This document shows, in pieces, positions 1 to 8,312 of a stretch of 19,904 nt of DNA. The DNA comes from Patescibacteria group bacterium UBA5532. Its GTDB lineage: Bacteria; Patescibacteriota; Gracilibacteria; BD1-5; UBA2023. The position numbers and the translations under genes were made by a program. The stretch lies in contig DINU01000008.1 of NCBI GenBank assembly GCA_002426885.1, forward strand, positions 1 through 19,904, written 5' to 3'. The notes under the pieces are model-generated. The model was not told the DNA's origin and made no database searches. It saw only the letters and a program-made list of their open reading frames with translations. Every line of letters begins with the position of its first letter. Within the stretch, counting starts at the first letter, position 1.

Positions 1-162
1 AAAAACTATTTGAGAGATTTAAGAAGAAAATTCAAGCAGAAATCAGGACTTGAATCTGAGTGTTCCTGCGAAGCAGGATGAGAAGGAGAAAAACTGAAGA
101 ATTCGTGATTTCATCATGTTCCGACCTTAAATCTCTACACTTACATTCTTAATTTCCTACGT
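1..162. other. Left-edge stretch upstream of the acetyltransferase; no gene assigned
   Basis: No complete gene is visible. With UGA read as glycine, frame 1 stays open from the window edge into the acetyltransferase, and frame 3 is open to a TAA at 150-152, so the 3' end of an upstream gene could lie here. A perfect 6-bp hairpin with a GAA loop occurs at 64-78 but has no T-run, so it is not a convincing terminator. A weak -10-like TACACT lies at 136-141, 21 nt before the next ATG. Confidence 0.3.
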
Positions 163-729
163 ATGACTCTGAATTTTAAAGATCGGCTCGTAGGCGAGAG
201 GATCACACTCGTGCGGACAAAACCTGATATTGACATGGCAAGGGCGATATTTTCTGCCGTTGATGAGAACCGCGAACGTCTCAGGACATGGTTCGAGTGG
301 GAAAAACAAACCCTGAAGCTCGAAGATTCTCTGAGATATCTCTTTCAGCGAGAGGAACGGGAAAAACTCGGAGAGACTGTGGAATACGGGCTCTATGTGG
401 ATGATGCCTACATCGGAAATATAGAATTTTTCGATATCGACGAGAAAAAAAGATCTGCCGAAATCGGATACTGGCTCGCTCTTTCAGCGACACGGAATGG
501 ATATATGACCGAGGCGGTAAAAATCCTAGAGAAGGAGTTTTTTGAAGATTTTTGATTTCATCGACTCCAGATCCGATGTGATGAAAAGAATGAAGCGTCT
601 AGAAGAGTCGCTGTGCGGTGCGGATATCAGCTCGAGGGAACACAGAGAGAGGCTTCATGGAGTGAATATTTTTGAGGCTTTCGCAATATGCTCGTATATT
701 CGAAGCTCGCATCAGAATATAAAGAATAG
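163..729 (+). CDS. GNAT-family N-acetyltransferase, RimJ/RimL-like
   Basis: The 188-residue product has the layout of the RimJ/RimL branch of GNAT enzymes, which transfer acetyl from acetyl-CoA to ribosomal-protein N-termini or other small amine substrates. Visible motifs are a central strand IGYWLA, the acetyl-CoA loop RNGYMTEA, and the typical C-terminal run NEASRRVAVRCGYQLEG followed by REA. Under the standard code the frame would stop at TGA 553-555, before the conserved NEASRRVA segment; reading that TGA and a later one (residues of FGF and FGG) as glycine restores the full family length. The stop is TAG. The start is the first ATG after a T/A-rich leader without a Shine-Dalgarno sequence. 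The substrate cannot be told from sequence. An N-terminal extension is possible because the frame is open upstream. Confidence 0.88.
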
Positions 730-834
730 AGCTTCTTACTTTCTGAATGCAAAAGCCAGAGTAAGCTCGGACTGAAGCCACTCGAGAAAACCGCGCGTCA
801 CGATCTCATCCGATCATACCCAGAGAAATTCGCT

Positions 835-1257
835 ATGCTCAGCACTCAAGCGTACTGGGATTTCTGCATGAACACGCTCTGTGAAGCTCACATACGTGAT
901 CCCGATGACATGTTCTGTCTCTCGCAGGAAGCTCCATGTTTTTATCGGGAAAAAATCCCTCACGACGAGCTCCGTCTCTTCGAAGAGCTCTCGAGTGATT
1001 CACTCCAGGGGCGTCTCAGAGAGTTCGAGTCGTCCTCACGGGAGATCATATTCTCCCTTCGCGAAGGAATCTGCGGGCGATCTTCTGAGGACGAGGGCTT
1101 TCCGATCCTGTGAGATGAGTACGACTTTCGTGGCAATGCCAAATTTCTCGATCATAGAAGGAAAATATACGTCATAGTATGATTTTATTCCCCTTTGCAA
1201 ATATTTTTCACCAGAGAAAATGCAAAATCTCGAGAAAATATATTTACTTTTCTATAA
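835..1257 (+). CDS. Hypothetical protein, possibly degraded
   Basis: I do not recognise this 140-residue product. It is rich in Glu, Ser, Arg and Cys, with no signal peptide or membrane segment. Codon choice (CTC, GAG, CGT, ATC, TCG) matches the neighbouring genes, which supports coding, and it contains two in-frame TGA codons (1111, 1180) that would encode glycine. The same frame is open and coding-like right back to the TAG that ends the acetyltransferase (727-729), yet there is no ATG, GTG or TTG before 835. The true gene may therefore be longer and broken, or may start at a non-canonical codon. The last 25 codons are AT-rich and look less like coding sequence. It lies upstream of the rplU promoter and is probably not part of the rplU transcript. 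Confidence 0.45.
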
Positions 1258-1341
1258 AAATATGCGAAATAATAGTATCGAGTTTTTCTGAATGTTCTGG
1301 GAAAAAGGCGGGGATTTCCTGTCAAAGAAAACACTTTTTTC

Positions 1342-1370
1342 TTGCATATCGAAAAACTTCCATATAATGT
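1342..1370 (+). promoter_or_regulatory. Sigma-70-type promoter for rplU
   Basis: A -35 TTGCAT (1342-1347) precedes TATAAT (1363-1368, 15-nt spacer) or, in the register with a 17-nt spacer, TAATGT (1365-1370). The expected start point is about 1376, giving rplU a leader of roughly 100 nt. That is much longer than other leaders in this window. Confidence 0.6.
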
Positions 1371-1415
1371 GCTTCGCGTGTTTTCCAGATAATTTCTGTA
1401 TTATGACGCTCTTAT

Positions 1416-1474
1416 CTCGCCTTGTCACACGGATCGAAGCGCGAAAGCCTCGTGTGCGAGCATAATTTTTTTTT
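1416..1474 (+). promoter_or_regulatory. Structured rplU leader, attenuator-like hairpin with T9 run
   Basis: CTCG (1416-1419) and CACACG (1426-1431) can pair with CGTGTG (1451-1456) and CGAG (1457-1460), leaving a bulge and a 19-nt loop. Nine T residues (1466-1474) follow and directly abut the rplU ATG. This resembles a terminator or attenuator placed at the start codon. Leader-mediated autoregulation of L21 is known from other bacteria; assigning it here is inference. Confidence 0.4.
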
Positions 1475-1792
1475 ATGATAGCAGTCGTAAAGGTCGGTGG
1501 ACATCAGTACATCGTAAACGAAAAATCAATAATCGAAGTCGATCACCAGGATCAGGAAGTCGGAGCGACTCTCACGGTCGAGCCACTTCTCATCGCTTCT
1601 GAAGATGGAAAGACGACATCTGTCGGCACTCCTCTTCTCTCTGGAGCGAGCGTCCAATTTACTGTTCTCGAGCAATTCAAAGATAAGAAGATTCGAGTTT
1701 TTAAGATGAAATCGAAGAAAAGACACATGCGAACTTTCGGGTTTCGCGCACAACGAACACGGCTTCAAGTCACTTCGATCCAGTCGAAGTAG
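1475..1792 (+). CDS. rplU: 50S ribosomal protein L21
   Basis: The 105-residue protein starts MIAVVKVGGHQYIV, the standard L21 opening. It ends with the basic 23S-rRNA-contact region (MKSKKRHMRTFGFRAQRTRLQV), which corresponds to the KYKRRKxYRKxxGHRQ region of typical L21. Length is normal (about 100-105). It contains no TGA codon and ends in TAG, so it reads the same under either code. The usual partner rpmA (L27) is not next to it; an exported hydrolase follows instead. There is no Shine-Dalgarno: nine T residues immediately precede the ATG. Confidence 0.95.
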   Translation: MIAVVKVGGHQYIVNEKSIIEVDHQDQEVGATLTVEPLLIASEDGKTTSVGTPLLSGASVQFTVLEQFKDKKIRVFKMKSKKRHMRTFGFRAQRTRLQVTSIQSK

Positions 1793-1861
1793 AGGTATCC
1801 TACCATTCTAAACGGGTTTTCTCCTGAATAGAAGGTACGATTTTATCCCTTACATTTTTTG

Positions 1862-3007
1862 ATGCATTCATTTCGCACGATGCGGACTCAGATGAGACGA
1901 AATGTCTCACGACAGTTTTCTTGATTTCAGCTCCTACGAAATATCAAGACGTTCAGAGTTTTTTCTCTTGTATTGGTTCTGATTCTTCCTGTGTATCCGA
2001 GTCTTTCTGTACTTGGATCGAGCCCTGAGACCGACGTCGGCAACTATGACGAGACTTCTATTATTACAGCGTATGATTATGACTTGAGCGGTTCCGCATC
2101 AGAGTCAGCTTCTGCATGAGTCAATGATGCCGGAAATATTACGACGATTGCTGTCGCTCCGACTCAGACGACGGAAGACACCCCAAAACGAAATACATTT
2201 AAAGTCATAAATTATACCGTACAAGAGGGAGATTCGTATGATAAAATCGCCGCGAAATACGGTGTCAGTGGCGAGACGATTCTCTGGGTCAATGATCTCG
2301 ATCCGAACTCGACACTTTCTATCGGTCAGGTCCTGCGTATTCCGCCAGTAACAGGTGTAATCTACACGGTCCGCGATGGAGATACGCTCTCCGAGATCGC
2401 TGAGAAGTATAAGGTCTCTGTCGCTGATATCCAAGCACAAAATAATATGGATTCGAGCTCTGCGATCCGTATCAATCAAGAACTCATGATCCCAGGAGCG
2501 CGCTCAGTACGAGCGACTCAGGCTGCGGTCGCTCAGACGACAACGACTCAGGCTACTCAGACAACACCAGCGAAAACTTCTGCTCCGACACCTGTCGCAA
2601 AAACAGTAGCTCCAGCTCCTGTCGTCGAGGAAGTGGCTTCTGCAGATACTGAGGAAATCCGCTATAAGGTCGAGCTTCGAAGTGGAGGAAAATGATTTGC
2701 ATGGGGAAACTGTACCTACTATGTCGCCATGTATAAGAACGTAACATGGAGAGGAAATGCAAAACAGTGGATACGAAATGCTGCTGCACAAGGAATCCCG
2801 ACTGGAAACACACCATATCCTGGAGCGATCATCCAGTTCTCTGGAGGAGAGTATAATCCATACTACGGACACGTCGGTATCGTCGTCGCTGTCGAGGGAG
2901 ATGAGCTCGTGATCAAGGATATGAACTACCGAGCACTGAATGAAGTCACTGTACGTCGGATCGATCGAGATGATCCAGCGATTGATGGATATATTTACGT
3001 CGACTAG
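1862..3007 (+). CDS. Exported LysM-LysM-CHAP peptidoglycan hydrolase
   Basis: The 381-residue protein has a basic N-terminus and hydrophobic segment (around FRVFSLVLVLILPVYPSL, residues 30-47), consistent with export or membrane anchoring. Two LysM peptidoglycan-binding domains follow (about 117-162, YTVQEGDSYDKIAAKYGV; and 167-212, YTVRDGDTLSEIAEKYKV), then a Thr/Ala/Pro-rich linker and a C-terminal CHAP amidase/endopeptidase domain. The CHAP core GFAWGNCTYYVA supplies the catalytic Cys (about 284) and YYGHVGIVV the His (about 337). TGA at 2693-2695 encodes the first Gly of the GFAWGNC motif; standard reading would separate LysM from CHAP. ATGs at 1862 and 1880 are both possible starts, with no Shine-Dalgarno for either. 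The role is cleavage of peptidoglycan, either its own wall or a host's. Confidence 0.9.
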
Positions 3008-3013
3008 TTTCAG

Positions 3014-3047
3014 AGAAAAAAGGATCTCTCCCGAGATTCTTTTTTCT
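3014..3047 (+). terminator. Rho-independent terminator after the CHAP hydrolase
   Basis: A 14-nt arm AGAAAAAAGGATCT (3014-3027) pairs with AGATTCTTTTTTCT (3034-3047) with one G-T wobble, around the 6-nt loop CTCCCG. The T-rich right arm acts as the U-tract, and the A-rich left arm would make it work in both directions. It sits 7 nt after the stop codon. Confidence 0.8.
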
Positions 3048-3255
3048 TATGGTAACTACAGAAATCAAGAGAATCAAGAAAAAGTGCAGGAAAAATATGT
3101 CGAGCAAGAATCCGTGTCTGTAAAACAATCTGAAAGCAAGATCCGAGCAATCATCTCACACGAATGAATCAAAAGCTCCAGTTTTCAGAATGTATGAACT
3201 CCACACTCTCATCTTTCATAAAGATGAAAATGCTTCTCCCATAATCCCATAAAAT
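3048..3255. other. Intergenic stretch before uppS
   Basis: Only short open frames occur here (24-30 codons), with no family signature. A 7-bp hairpin CATCTTT/AAAGATG (3210-3226) without a T-run is the only structure seen. The bases just before uppS (CCCATAAAAT) are AT-rich and could hold a -10 element, but I see no good -35 partner. Confidence 0.35.
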
Positions 3256-3933
3256 ATGCAACACATCGGATTTATCATGGATGGAAATCGTCGATGGGCG
3301 AAAAAACTCGGCAATCTCGCACTCGCAGGACATGCACAAGGCGGGGAAAATGTCGAGCAGATTCTCGAGCTCTGTCTCACACGTGCGATCCCATACGTCA
3401 GCATGTGGGCACTCTCGAAGGAAAATATCGAGAAACGCTCTCCTCTCGAAATAGAGGGGATTTTTACCCTCTTCCGAAAACGTGTCCCACTTCTCGTCCC
3501 GAAATTACAAAAAGCAGGTATCCGATTCGAGTGGATCGGAAATCCGACGTCGCTTCCCGATGATATTCGGGAGATTCTCGAAAATGCTCGAAAAGAAACA
3601 GAATCATGCAAAAAAATGACTTTTATCCTTGCGATCGCATACAGCGGACAGGATGAGATCGTTCGTGGAATTCAGAAATGTCTCTCACTCGGGATCGATC
3701 CTGACTCGCTCGATGAGCAGACATTTCTGACATATATCGACAGTGGAAAATATCCACCGCCAGACGTGATCGTCCGAACTGGTGGTGATATCCGCCATTC
3801 TGGATATTTTCTCTATCAGTCCGCTTATTCAGAATATTTTTTTACAGATATACTTTGGCCTGATTTCTCCGAGCGGGATCTCGATGAGGCGATCATGTCA
3901 TTCGAAGGGACAAAACGTAATTTCGGTAAATAA
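3256..3933 (+). CDS. uppS: Isoprenyl transferase (undecaprenyl diphosphate synthase)
   Basis: This cis-prenyltransferase elongates farnesyl-PP with isopentenyl-PP to the C55 lipid carrier for peptidoglycan and other wall polymers. The catalytic motif FIMDGNRRWAKK is at residues 6-17 (Asp9), followed by GHAQGGENV, the ALSKENIEKRSPLEI segment (the usual FSxENxxR region), and the C-terminal signature RTGGDIRHSGYFLYQSAYSE with WPDF. The 225-residue length is at the short end (about 230-250), because the N-terminus begins directly at the catalytic strand. RTGGD and HSGY replace the commoner RTSGE and LSNF. It has no TGA codon and ends in TAA. The next gene starts 6 nt downstream and supplies its allylic substrate, so the pair is an operon. 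Confidence 0.95.
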   Translation: MQHIGFIMDGNRRWAKKLGNLALAGHAQGGENVEQILELCLTRAIPYVSMWALSKENIEKRSPLEIEGIFTLFRKRVPLLVPKLQKAGIRFEWIGNPTSLPDDIREILENARKETESCKKMTFILAIAYSGQDEIVRGIQKCLSLGIDPDSLDEQTFLTYIDSGKYPPPDVIVRTGGDIRHSGYFLYQSAYSEYFFTDILWPDFSERDLDEAIMSFEGTKRNFGK

Positions 3934-3939
3934 TACTCT

Positions 3940-4809
3940 ATGCAGTGGCTCCCAGAATACCAACATCTCTGTAATGCGACCCTGACGAAATTCCTCGACG
4001 CTCGCTACGAAGATGTCCTACTCGATGGATCAGAACGCACCTTCGTGGAAGCGATCCGCTATGGGATAGAATGAGGCGGAAAACGTCTCCGTCCGATACT
4101 TGCGATACTCGCATATGAGCATATAACTGGAACACGCATCCCTGAGGAAAAAATCACTCCACTGCTCGGACTCGAGATGATTCACTGCTATACGCTCATC
4201 CATGATGATCTGCCATCGATGGATAATGATGCATATCGGAGAGGAAAGCTGACCGTCTGGAAGCGATACGGCGAGACGCTCGCGATCCTCGTCGGGGATG
4301 CACTCCAGACGCTCGGATTCGAGATGCTTGCTTCTACCGGAAATACCGAGATCGTCAGAGAGATCGCTCACACACTCGGCGATCTTGGTGTCGTCAGAGG
4401 TCAAGTACGTGATACACTCGAGCTCCAGTGTGATCTCTCGCTCGAGGCACTGCTCGCACTTCAAGATGCGAAAACAGGTGGATTTATCGCGTCATCGCTC
4501 GTAGTATGAGCGATGTTCGGGTGAGGCAGTGAATCGGCGATCCGATCATTTCGGAGCTTCTGACTCCTTCTCGGTCGTGCATTTCAGATACGCGATGATA
4601 TCCTCGACTATGAGAGCACTCCTGAAATCCTCGGAAAGAACACACAGAAGGATCTCGCACTCGGAAAATGAATCGTCGCGAAGATGGGAATCGAGAAAAC
4701 CCGTGCGATGCTCGCAGAGATCCGAGTGCATATCAGCGAATATCGAGACATCCTCGATGATCCGAAGCTCATGGATCTCGCATATTATATCATCGATCGC
4801 GAGAAATAG
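3940..4809 (+). CDS. ispA: Polyprenyl (farnesyl/geranylgeranyl) diphosphate synthase
   Basis: This trans-prenyltransferase condenses DMAPP/IPP to C15-C20 diphosphates, which prime UppS. The 289-residue protein shows the substrate motif GGGKRLRP (about 45-52), the first Asp-rich motif HDDLPSMDND (D89, D90, D95) and the second, IRDDILDYE (D219, D220, D223), with the trailing GKNTQKDLALGKG. Five in-frame TGA codons (4072, 4507, 4522, 4561, 4669) fall at glycine positions; the first is inside the invariant GGKRLRP motif, so the standard code would destroy the enzyme. The start ATG lies 6 nt after the uppS stop with no Shine-Dalgarno. The chain-length product (FPP or GGPP) is not certain, so the symbol is tentative. 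Confidence 0.93.
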
Positions 4810-4857
4810 TCTCTACATTCTCACTTCTGAAAAAGAGGAGAAAAAGTGAATCAATTT

Positions 4858-4886
4858 TTGACAGCCAGAAAAAATCGTGCTAGGAT
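4858..4886 (+). promoter_or_regulatory. Strong sigma-70-type promoter for the helical orphan gene
   Basis: A perfect -35 TTGACA (4858-4863) is followed by a 17-nt spacer and -10 TAGGAT (4881-4886). The expected start is about 4893, leaving a 24-nt A/T-rich leader with no Shine-Dalgarno before the ATG at 4917. This is the best consensus promoter in the window. Confidence 0.75.
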
Positions 4887-4916
4887 AGAGGAAGATTACT
4901 TCTTAATATAATTTTT

Positions 4917-5921
4917 ATGGGTAACGAAGCACAAAAAATAAGTCCCGAAGTAGAAGCGGTGATAACATGAAAAGAAGGCGGAAAAGATATTTTTACAGAA
5001 GAGCAGAGAGATCTCTTAAGAGCGCAGATATGAAGTACAAAAGAAGGGCGAGCATTTCTCGCAAGTAAAATGCCGTCTCTGACTCAATATGAAAATACTT
5101 ATAAACAAATAGATGGGACAAAAATAAGAGAAGATCGAGAAACAGCAATAAAAAGCAGTCTGCACGAGTTATTGGTAGATTATCAGACGAATATGAATAA
5201 TCGATTCAGCAAGGTTTCAGATAAAATTACAGAATGAGAAAAACAAGCACGAAATGAAATCTATACGGAGCTTCTGAAAGAAGAGAGAAAAGCCCGTGGT
5301 AGAGCAACAGGCGTGGGACTTCTCGATGCGAATCCTGAAAGGCAGAAAACAACTCAGGATTTACTCACGGTCGTTACAAGTACAGAAAATCTCTCAGAAG
5401 CACAGAAAACACAAATTAAAGAACTTCTTGGTGATGGTAAAAAAGACCTTGTCGATACAGCTTTTCTCAATGATGTCACACGAGCAAAAAAGAGGGCAGA
5501 ACAAGCACAAGCGGAAGAAGACATAGCAAAAAGACAAATGGAGACAGCAAGGCGGAGTGGAGAAAGGTGGAGAAAGGCTGAGAAAGCTGAAACGGTGGAG
5601 CAAAAACAAGAAAAAAAAGCCCTAACAGAGACCAAAGATTTCATTAGGAAATACCCAGAAAAGATCAAGAGTATGGCAAATAAATTACCTGAGGGCTCAA
5701 AGCTTAAAGAACTCCTCGTATCTCTCCAGGATCCAGATACAGCTACTACCGCCCAAGTGAAAAGGCTTCAACAAGCCCTAGATACGCGGGCTGATGGGGC
5801 TAAACCACTTGCAGTGGATGGCTCTTTCTGACCAAGGACTTACGCCTCCTTGGAAGCAAAAGCTAAAGAATCCCCGACTCTTGCTGCTCTGGAAACAAGA
5901 CTTTCCGACCAGCCAATATAA
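4917..5921 (+). CDS. Hypothetical highly charged, helical protein
   Basis: I recognise no family in this 334-residue protein. It has no signal peptide or membrane segment. It is very rich in Lys, Glu, Gln, Arg and Ala, with long stretches expected to be helical or coiled-coil (around residues 180-245, ARRSGERWRKAEKAE), and a segment GVGLLDANPERQKT in the middle. Four in-frame TGA codons would encode glycine (TGK, IGS, EGE, FGP), the last of which extends the frame past 5831 to TAA at 5919. Codon choice differs from neighbours: AAA, GAA, CAA, ACA and AGA dominate where adjacent genes prefer GAG, CTC, ATC and CGA. It has its own strong promoter. It could be a structural or nucleic-acid-associated cytoplasmic protein, or a recently acquired gene from a code-25 relative. 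Confidence 0.75.
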
Positions 5922-5932
5922 CTCCACAGAAT

Positions 5933-5960
5933 TTGCCATTTTCCTTCTGTTTCATATACT
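5933..5960 (+). promoter_or_regulatory. Promoter of the TPR lipoprotein gene (leaderless geometry)
   Basis: TTGCCA (5933-5938), a 16-nt spacer and TATACT (5955-5960). The ATG at 5967 is 6 nt after the -10 box, so the expected transcription start coincides with the start codon. Confidence 0.6.
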
Positions 5961-5989
5961 ATCGCCATGTTCAAAATGGCGATTTTTTT
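5961..5989 (+). terminator. Terminator hairpin overlapping the start of the TPR lipoprotein gene
   Basis: ATCGCCAT (5961-5968) pairs perfectly with ATGGCGAT (5976-5983) around a 7-nt loop and is followed by T6 (5984-5989), a canonical intrinsic terminator 39 nt after the upstream stop. Both candidate start codons of the next gene (5967 and 5976) lie in the hairpin, and the T-run is translated as part of Ile-Phe-Phe of its signal peptide. Confidence 0.7.
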
Positions 5990-7505
5990 CATCGGGATCC
6001 TCTCACTCACGAGCTGTAGTCTCGGTCTCTTCTCATGAGATTCTGCGACACACGAAGATCCCTCGCGTTCAGGAGCAGGACTCTCTGGGACCACTGACTC
6101 AGGTGTGCAGGGTACGCTCTCAGGTGAGACACAGACGACTTCTCTCTCGAATGCTGAGAAGATCGCTCAGCTGAAGCGTCGTCGTTCACTCGCAGATATC
6201 ATCAGCAAGGGAGATTTTTTTGCCCTCAGAAATGATCCCGAGACCGCACTCGCATACTATGAAGAGTCGATCAGGCAAGTCCCCGATGATATTACACTGA
6301 AGCGGAAGATGGCGAATATTTACTACGCCATGAAACAGTGGAATGAGGCATATCAGCTCTACATTCAGGTCCCGTTCGACGATATGTCACTGGATGAGCA
6401 GCATCAGCTCTATACATCACTCTTTTTTAATACTGAAGTGTCGAATCGCATCTCGGAGCTCACTCGGATCCTCGGTGCACCAGAGGTGACAGAATATTAT
6501 ACGATGGTCGATACGTGCTACACAGGGATTCATAACTGTGTCGTAGCGCTCGAGGCATATACAGGATCCGTCGAGAAGATTCTCGCTCTGAAAAACTCGA
6601 TGAAAGGATATGAGAAAATCAGTGAAGACTATCAGTATCGCAATCTTCTCCTCTCCGCAGAGTTCTATAAGCAATGACAGTATCGCGCGAGCTCGATTCT
6701 CTCGCAGGAAGTCTATGATAAACGTCCTGATTATTTTCCGAATCTGAAAATACTCGGATTCTCGCTCTATGAACTCGGTCGATATGAAGATGCGAAGACG
6801 ATCCTCGAGGGATATTACGTCGATAATGCAGACGATATCGATACGATTTATCTCCTCGGAGAGATTGCTTTTTTTCTCCATGATCCACTCACATCGAATA
6901 TGTATCTGAATAACGCGGTCACGAAGTGATACGCGAAAAAGACCGACATAGAGCGACGAATGGCATATAATTATTATACACTCATGGATCTTCCAAGCAT
7001 GATAAAAGTGCTTCGGTATCTGATAGAAGAGCCCGACGCGACAGAAGATGACTTCGCGATCGCTGTCTATATCAGTATCGATACGGGGGATTCTGCACAG
7101 GCGCTCGACTGGATCAATACTGGTATCGAGAAATTTCCAGAATCAAGTCGTCTCTATGCACTGAAAGCACGCGCACTCAGGACACTCGGATTGCTCGATG
7201 ACGCAGAGGCGACAGCACTCGAGGCATACGCATATGACGAGACCAATGCGCTCGCGATGCTCGAGCTCGCTTACATTCGTTTCTCAGAGGGAAATACAGC
7301 GAGTGCTCGCTCGCTTCTCGAGCGGGTGCTCGAAGTCTCGAATGACTCGACATTCGCGGATGAAGCCGAATGACTCCTCATCACGATCGCGAACGAAGCC
7401 GAAGCGAATGTCGGAAGTGCGATCGAGGACTACACGGGGACGGTTTCTTCCCCTATTTCTGGACAGATATGATCGTCTGAATGACCAGGAGGAGTGATCG
7501 AGTAG
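5967..7505 (+). CDS. TPR-repeat lipoprotein
   Basis: The 512-residue protein begins with a lipoprotein signal peptide (MFKMAIFFIGILSLTSC, lipobox LTSC, Cys17), then a Ser/Gly/Thr-rich spacer. The body is helical, with repeated TPR-like units such as GDFFALRNDPETALAYYEES, SLYELGRYEDAKTILEGYY, ALDWINTGIEKFPESSRLYA and ALRTLGLLDDAEATALEAY. It should be anchored at the outer face of the cytoplasmic membrane and act as a protein-interaction scaffold; the partner is unknown. Six in-frame TGA codons encode Gly; the standard code would leave four fragments. Stop is TAG at 7503-7505, one base from the stop of the convergent DUF998 gene. ATG 5976 is an alternative start that keeps the signal peptide. 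Confidence 0.88.
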
Positions 7506-7506
7506 A

Positions 7507-8067
7507 CTATAAAGGTGAAAAAAAGAATGCGTACCACACGAGACTTACGGTATAGAGCAATCGCTGAAAAATCCCCTGATATTCAGGAACGAGCCCGAAT
7601 CCTGCGGAAAAGCTAATCACTCCGAGAAAAAAGAGCACATGAAGGAGTATCTCGGGTTTTGTTTTCGTATAAAAAATCTGGAGCAAAATCCCCAGAGAAA
7701 AAGAAATTCCCGCGATCTGAGCGAAAAGCGAGTGAAGATCTGCTTCTTGCTGATGGAGAGAATCGGTCGGGAAAAATGGTGCTTCTGAGAAGATTCCCGT
7801 CATGAAAATCGCACCGCCGTAGAGAAGAATCGGAGCAGTCCGAAGGGAAATTCCATTCAGAAGCACTCCGAGAATAGTAATACCCCCGAAGAGAAAAAAT
7901 CCGAGTCGCATAATCCAGGCATGCGTATACTGCTGGGCTCCGAGGTCGCTGATCGTATTGGTAAAAATACTATATCCATCCGAGACGAAGAAATGAGCGA
8001 TCAGGATAATCCCGACGAAGATCGCAGTTGCGATCAGTGGATAGTGTGTGAGGAAGAAGGTTTTCAT
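7507..8067 (-). CDS. DUF998-family integral membrane protein
   Basis: The 186-residue protein is almost entirely hydrophobic with about six predicted membrane helices, for example LIATAIFVGIILIAHFFV, FFLFGGITILGVLLNGI, LLYGGAIFMTGIF and ISFSLGILLQIFYT. The N-terminal third has the DUF998 pattern (first helix, then the ISDLGAQQYTHAWIMRLGFF loop), and SEAPFFPTD also fits. The biochemical function of this family is unknown. There is no TGA codon; the stop is TAG. A GATAAT box lies 7 nt upstream of the ATG, suggesting a leaderless mRNA, and no Shine-Dalgarno is present. Confidence 0.82.
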   Translation of the reverse strand: MKTFFLTHYPLIATAIFVGIILIAHFFVSDGYSIFTNTISDLGAQQYTHAWIMRLGFFLFGGITILGVLLNGISLRTAPILLYGGAIFMTGIFSEAPFFPTDSLHQQEADLHSLFAQIAGISFSLGILLQIFYTKTKPEILLHVLFFLGVISFSAGFGLVPEYQGIFQRLLYTVSLVWYAFFFSPL

Positions 8068-8186
8068 AAGGAAGATTATCGAGGCACAAAATTCATTTTA
8101 TTATTATTTTTGTGTAAACCTAACCATAGCCAAAAGATGACTTTTATAGTGAATTAACTGGAATAAGAGAATATTTATATTATTGG

Positions 8187-8208
8187 AAAAAACAAGCCGA
8201 AGGCTTGT
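8187..8208 (-). terminator. Rho-independent terminator downstream of comM
   Basis: Read on the minus strand, ACAAGCC, TTC and GGCTTGT form a perfect 7-bp stem with a 3-nt loop, followed by a run of T (plus-strand A residues 8187-8192). It lies about 145 nt beyond the comM stop. Confidence 0.7.
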
Positions 8209-8209
8209 C

Positions 8210-8312
8210 ATTCTGGGTTTATCCCAGAATCCACACTCGTAAACAAGCAAAAAGAGAAATCAAAAAATAGAAAGTGCTTCTGTCCTTTTTGGAGAAATTT
8301 CTCTCTTGGACA
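8210..8312. repeat. Cluster of palindromes downstream of comM
   Basis: ATTCTGGG (8210-8217) pairs with CCCAGAAT (8223-8230) around TTTAT. Further on, TGTCC (8281-8285) and GGACA (8308-8312) flank the 12-nt palindrome GAGAAATTTCTC (8292-8303). Together with the adjacent terminator these make three separate palindromic structures in 125 nt of noncoding DNA. The style resembles REP-like dispersed palindromes, but no second copy is present in this window. Confidence 0.45.

Noticed and set aside
64..78. Hairpin TCCTGC-GAA-GCAGGA as a terminator
   Set aside because: No T-run follows on either strand.
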